Of a DNA stretch of 64,000 nucleotides, positions 60,351 through 64,000 are shown piece after piece; positions within the stretch are counted from its first letter, which is position 1, and every line of letters begins with the position of its first letter. The notes under the pieces were generated by a model, which was not told the origin of the DNA, made no database searches, and worked only from the letters and a program-made list of their open reading frames with translations. The position numbers and the translations under genes are program-made. This DNA comes from a bacterium (GTDB lineage: Bacteria; Chloroflexota; Anaerolineae; Caldilineales; Caldilineaceae), in NCBI GenBank assembly GCA_016124945.1, contig WGMT01000069.1, positions 62,001 through 126,000 on the forward strand, written 5' to 3'.

Positions 60351-62765
60351 ATGAAAATGCACCACAATTTTTCAAACAAGAGTATCGCAAGGCATTTCTA
60401 CCTCGTCCGGATACCGGTACTTACCGGAGCTCTGTTTGTTATCCTCTTCTATACGTATGCCATCGTTGTTCTGGTGCCGAACTATCCCTTCGGCGCACGG
60501 TGGACACCTGACGGCCAAATGGAAGTGCTGCGACCGTATCAGGATACCCTGGCGGAAGCACTTCTTCGGCCAGGTGACATCATCTACCAGATTGATGGAA
60601 GGCCTGCCTTGCGCTCGCCCTGGCGTTTTCTATTTGAGTGGGATAACGATACACACATCTACGACATTCAGCGTGGTGATGAGCAACTACAGCTGGCGTT
60701 GCCTAACCAACCGATGGATTGGACGGAATACCGCTCACGAACAACCGCCGGTGCAATTGCTGTAGGCATATGGGGAATTGCAGCCGTCGTCTTGGCTGTT
60801 GCCCCGACGCACAATCGACAGGCATGGCGGCTGGGCCTGGTCAGTCTGGCGACGGCGGTAACACTGGCTGCGTCAGAAGGCGCACTTTACAACATTCCAA
60901 TTGCCTGGTTGATATCAGAACCGTTCTTACCACTTGTCTCTGTTGCTTTCGCGGCTCTTGCCCTGATGCCTTGTCCGCACAACCGACTGCGCTGGGCGAA
61001 AAGGTTGCTCCGAGTTGGTTACGTGGGAACGGGATTCCTGGCGCTGGCCCTCCTTTTTGAGATCCTTATACTGCGCCCACAAGGTCTTCGTTTGCCAGAT
61101 CTCGGCGGCTTGCCAATAGGAGACGTCGGCCTGCTTGTCACCGGTCTCGGATTGTTGCTCAATCCTGTACTGTTGATCTTCTCACTTTTTACGCTGGAAC
61201 CAGGACAAGCGCGCCGCAGCGTACAGACCCTCCTGCTATTCACCCTGTTGGCCATACTACCTCTCGTCCTCTTTACGATCTTGCCACGAGTTCTAACAGG
61301 GACACCCGTGCTAGCCTGGGAGCTTGGGATCAGCATGCTTCTACTGGTGCCGATTGGTTATGGCTTCGTCGTCTACCGTCGCCAATTCCTTGGGTTGGAT
61401 CTCATTGTATCTAGAACACTCGTAGCGCTACTGCTGATTCTACTGTTTACGACGTTATACGGCGCTACTTTCCTCAGTATAGCCCTGCAACAAACAGTGC
61501 AGACACTGCAACCCATGTCCGGCATCGTGGCAACCTGTATCGCAATGGGGGGTGTTGTGACGGCGGGGCAATTTATACAACGGCAAGTGCATTCTCTTGT
61601 CTTCGGACCCTCTGTGGCATACGCAGACAAGATTGCCGACTATACTGCATCTCTGGCGAGTGAACCTGAAGTGACATTCTTGGAGCGCACGTTTCGAGAA
61701 GTGATGGCATTGTTGGAGATTCAACGCGCCTTTCTGTGGATCGTCGGTGAGGATGAACCGATTCCGGTTTCCCGACAGGGGATGCACACCATTCCACAGA
61801 TAGAGATGAGTGACTTTGAAACGGTCATACAGCGTTCTACGCATCCACAGCAATCTGTGTTTGCAGAATATGAGTGGCTCGAGCTGGTGATTCCGCTACG
61901 ACATGAGGATCGCACCATCGGCGTGGTTTTCATTGGCAATCGGGTGGTTAGTGACTATTTCAATCAGCTTGAACTGGGTTTTCTCAAACAAATCAGCGCC
62001 TCAATTGCAGTGACGGTGATGAACATCGCGCTGTTTGAGGCATCACGCATGATGTCACGACTACTTCTCTATGTCAGGGAAGAGGAACGAGTACACTTCG
62101 CAACGCTACTGCACAATGGCCCGTTACAACGCCTTACACTGGTGTCCGGTGCATTGCACAGACTACAAGAGCATGCAGTCGGACCAGAGGTAAAAGCAAG
62201 AATTGAACAGATTCGCAACGATGTTCTGCTGATATCTTCACAACTCCGCACAGCGTGCACCGATTTACATTCCCCTGTAATTGATCTTGGCGTCGAATTG
62301 ACCGTACAGGAAGTTATCGAAAAAGCAGCGCAGCACCTTAAAGTACCTATCTCACTTGAGGTGACCGTGCCGCCGGATCTCTCAATCTCCAGCGCCGGTG
62401 TCACCGCGATTTATCACATCCTGACTGAGGCACTAAACAACATTCACCGGCATGCAGGCGCATCTGCTGTCACAGTTTCACTGGCACAGCCAGACGCAGA
62501 ACATCTACATCTCCTTATCCGGGACAACGGCCGTGGCTTTGTGATTACGCATACATCGTTATCGGAGTTGCTGCGTTCTCGTCGTTTTGGCCTGGTGGGC
62601 ATGCATGAATGGGCGCGTCTGGCCCACGGCGTGCTGGCAATACAATCTCGTCCCGGCGCTGGTACCACAATTGACCTGACTATCCCACTTTTTGCATCCC
62701 CAATTGCAGGATCACCACCATCATTCTCACACATTGCAGAAAGGAAAACCCTATGTCCAACGTAG
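60351..62765 (+). CDS. ComP-like sensor histidine kinase (multi-TM, PDZ-like loop, HisKA_3 + HATPase)
   Basis: N-terminal TM, PDZ-like ALLRPGDIIYQIDGRPA, ~8 TM, EERVHFATLLHNGPLQRL, DNGRGFVI...GLVGMHEWARLAHGVLAIQSRPGAGT. Confidence 0.82.
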   Translation: MKMHHNFSNKSIARHFYLVRIPVLTGALFVILFYTYAIVVLVPNYPFGARWTPDGQMEVLRPYQDTLAEALLRPGDIIYQIDGRPALRSPWRFLFEWDNDTHIYDIQRGDEQLQLALPNQPMDWTEYRSRTTAGAIAVGIWGIAAVVLAVAPTHNRQAWRLGLVSLATAVTLAASEGALYNIPIAWLISEPFLPLVSVAFAALALMPCPHNRLRWAKRLLRVGYVGTGFLALALLFEILILRPQGLRLPDLGGLPIGDVGLLVTGLGLLLNPVLLIFSLFTLEPGQARRSVQTLLLFTLLAILPLVLFTILPRVLTGTPVLAWELGISMLLLVPIGYGFVVYRRQFLGLDLIVSRTLVALLLILLFTTLYGATFLSIALQQTVQTLQPMSGIVATCIAMGGVVTAGQFIQRQVHSLVFGPSVAYADKIADYTASLASEPEVTFLERTFREVMALLEIQRAFLWIVGEDEPIPVSRQGMHTIPQIEMSDFETVIQRSTHPQQSVFAEYEWLELVIPLRHEDRTIGVVFIGNRVVSDYFNQLELGFLKQISASIAVTVMNIALFEASRMMSRLLLYVREEERVHFATLLHNGPLQRLTLVSGALHRLQEHAVGPEVKARIEQIRNDVLLISSQLRTACTDLHSPVIDLGVELTVQEVIEKAAQHLKVPISLEVTVPPDLSISSAGVTAIYHILTEALNNIHRHAGASAVTVSLAQPDAEHLHLLIRDNGRGFVITHTSLSELLRSRRFGLVGMHEWARLAHGVLAIQSRPGAGTTIDLTIPLFASPIAGSPPSFSHIAERKTLCPT

Positions 62766-62974
62766 CCACTCAGTTGATCAATGCACCGGCAGAAGCACTC
62801 ACCATCGCCAGTCAATTAAGTCTGAATCTTGATGAGCGTGCCACCTACCTGAGCCCCATTGATATCACGGTGGAAGGCTGGGTGGCTGTCACCACTGATT
62901 GTCTCGACCACTTGCGTGCCGCATTTCCTGGGTTTATGTGCTCCGATTCCGGTGGATGTGAACGACTCCGCTGA
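62753..62974 (+). CDS. Candidate ComX-like pheromone precursor peptide (73 aa)
   Basis: AAAGGA RBS; overlaps kinase stop by 13 bp; lies between ComP-like and ComQ-like genes; MSNVATQ...VEGWVAVTTDCLDHLRAAFPGFMCSDSGGCERLR. Confidence 0.55.
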   Translation: MSNVATQLINAPAEALTIASQLSLNLDERATYLSPIDITVEGWVAVTTDCLDHLRAAFPGFMCSDSGGCERLR

Positions 62975-62989
62975 TGGATGCCCCACTTA

Positions 62990-63021
62990 GGAGCAGGTCA
63001 TCGGTCTAGATGATCTGCTCC
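62990..63021 (+). promoter_or_regulatory. Strong hairpin between peptide and ComQ-like genes
   Basis: GGAGCAGGTCATC GGTCTA GATGATCTGCTCC, 13-bp stem with one G-U, no T-tract. Confidence 0.7.
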
Positions 63022-63060
63022 AAAATCGTTGACAGGCCGGCACAACATGGAGCAGTGAAC

Positions 63061-64000
63061 ATGATCTCTGATGGAATACAACCAAGCATAGACAGTCTCT
63101 TCGTTCGGGTTTTTGAGTGGGTAGAAAATGAGTTGACGAAACTCACCGGCTGGTCCTGGCTCGGAGAACTTGTGGTATGGCGCCGTCACCGGCTTCATGA
63201 TACGTATGGCGTATACGGCATTACCCTGCCTATTTTGGCAACAACGCTGGTGGGTGGTTCAGACCGCAAGGCCATACCCTTAGCCGCAGCCTGGGTACTC
63301 TATGACCTGGCATCCGACATCTTCGATGATCTACAAGACAAAGATGAGAAACCACACCCCTGGTGCAACTGGCCACCGGATCGCGCCATGTTGGCCGGCC
63401 TCGGCTTGCTCTTTGCCGGCCAGCACTGCCTTGCTCAATTGGATGCACCAGCGGAAGTACTCAAAGAAATCCAACAGAGGTGGTCACAGACAGGGCTATT
63501 GGCCGCTCTGAATCAACACTCCACTGAACAAACAACCGCGGAACGCTATTTTGAAGAGATTACGGCAAAGTCCGGCATTATTTTTTCGTCCGTCATGTGG
63601 AGTGGAGGCCGTCTGGCCTCGTCTGAGACAGACAAGCTCTCCGCCTTAGAAGAATATGGATTGGCATTGGGTATCCTCATCCAGCTTTGCGACGATGGAC
63701 GGGATTGGGCGGTACCCAGTGAAAACAAGAAGTCGAATATCCAGTCAACGCTGTATCAACTGATAGCAATGGGGCACCCAAAGATGCCACGTATCCAGGA
63801 CATTCAGATTCGCGGCGCGCTGTATCCTGGCGCCGAAAAGGAGATGTTGAACGTCGTTTTCCCGTGGGTGGCGTACACTTTTGTGATTGAGATGATGAAA
63901 GTCTATGAAGAAAAGGCGATTTCTGCGCTGTCCCCCTTTACAAACGGACCGGTTGACCATCTAATCGACTATGCCAGGTATTTCCGCAGTACCGTGTCGG
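63061..64000 (+). CDS. ComQ-like polyprenyl synthetase/isoprenyl transferase, C-terminus off the right edge
   Basis: Open frame from ATG (GGAG upstream) to window end; DIFDDLQDKD and LCDDGRDW (two DDxxD motifs); absent from ORF track because no stop is in the window. Confidence 0.75.
   Translation, partial: MISDGIQPSIDSLFVRVFEWVENELTKLTGWSWLGELVVWRRHRLHDTYGVYGITLPILATTLVGGSDRKAIPLAAAWVLYDLASDIFDDLQDKDEKPHPWCNWPPDRAMLAGLGLLFAGQHCLAQLDAPAEVLKEIQQRWSQTGLLAALNQHSTEQTTAERYFEEITAKSGIIFSSVMWSGGRLASSETDKLSALEEYGLALGILIQLCDDGRDWAVPSENKKSNIQSTLYQLIAMGHPKMPRIQDIQIRGALYPGAEKEMLNVVFPWVAYTFVIEMMKVYEEKAISALSPFTNGPVDHLIDYARYFRSTVS

Overview
The window looks like one contig from a Chloroflexota-type bacterium (lineage inferred from gene content and style, not tested). 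Left to right it contains: a truncated glycoside hydrolase; a minus-strand myo-inositol catabolism cluster (iolG-like, TIM-barrel isomerase, FabV-like reductase, second Gfo/Idh, mmsA/iolA, iolD, third Gfo/Idh, iolC, iolB, DinB, LacI regulator); a DEAD-box helicase; arfB; a GH-like/SH3b x4/M23 protein; aspS followed by a promoter/terminator-bounded ~190-nt ncRNA (likely 6S RNA); MBL hydrolase; RNase H-like; lipoprotein; membrane protein; folD + cyclodeaminase; lon; a PHP + AlbA_2-like fusion; M3 peptidase; UbiA-type prenyltransferase; tlyA; an S1A trypsin-like protease; CapA-like protein; Wzz-like coiled-coil protein; gltX; a complete N-ATPase-type operon atpDCQRBEFAG; and tRNA-Gln(CTG). At the right edge is the most striking locus: a ComA-like response regulator, a ComP-like histidine kinase with a PDZ-like extracytoplasmic segment, a 73-aa peptide gene overlapping the kinase stop, and a truncated two-DDxxD isoprenyl transferase. 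This is a ComQXPA-like prenyl-peptide quorum-sensing arrangement (order A-P-X-Q) outside its classical Firmicutes context. A second unusual signal is a set of intergenic inverted repeats built of degenerate 7-bp (sometimes 8- or 14-bp) tandem units. They abut, and often supply, the stop codons of neighbouring genes.
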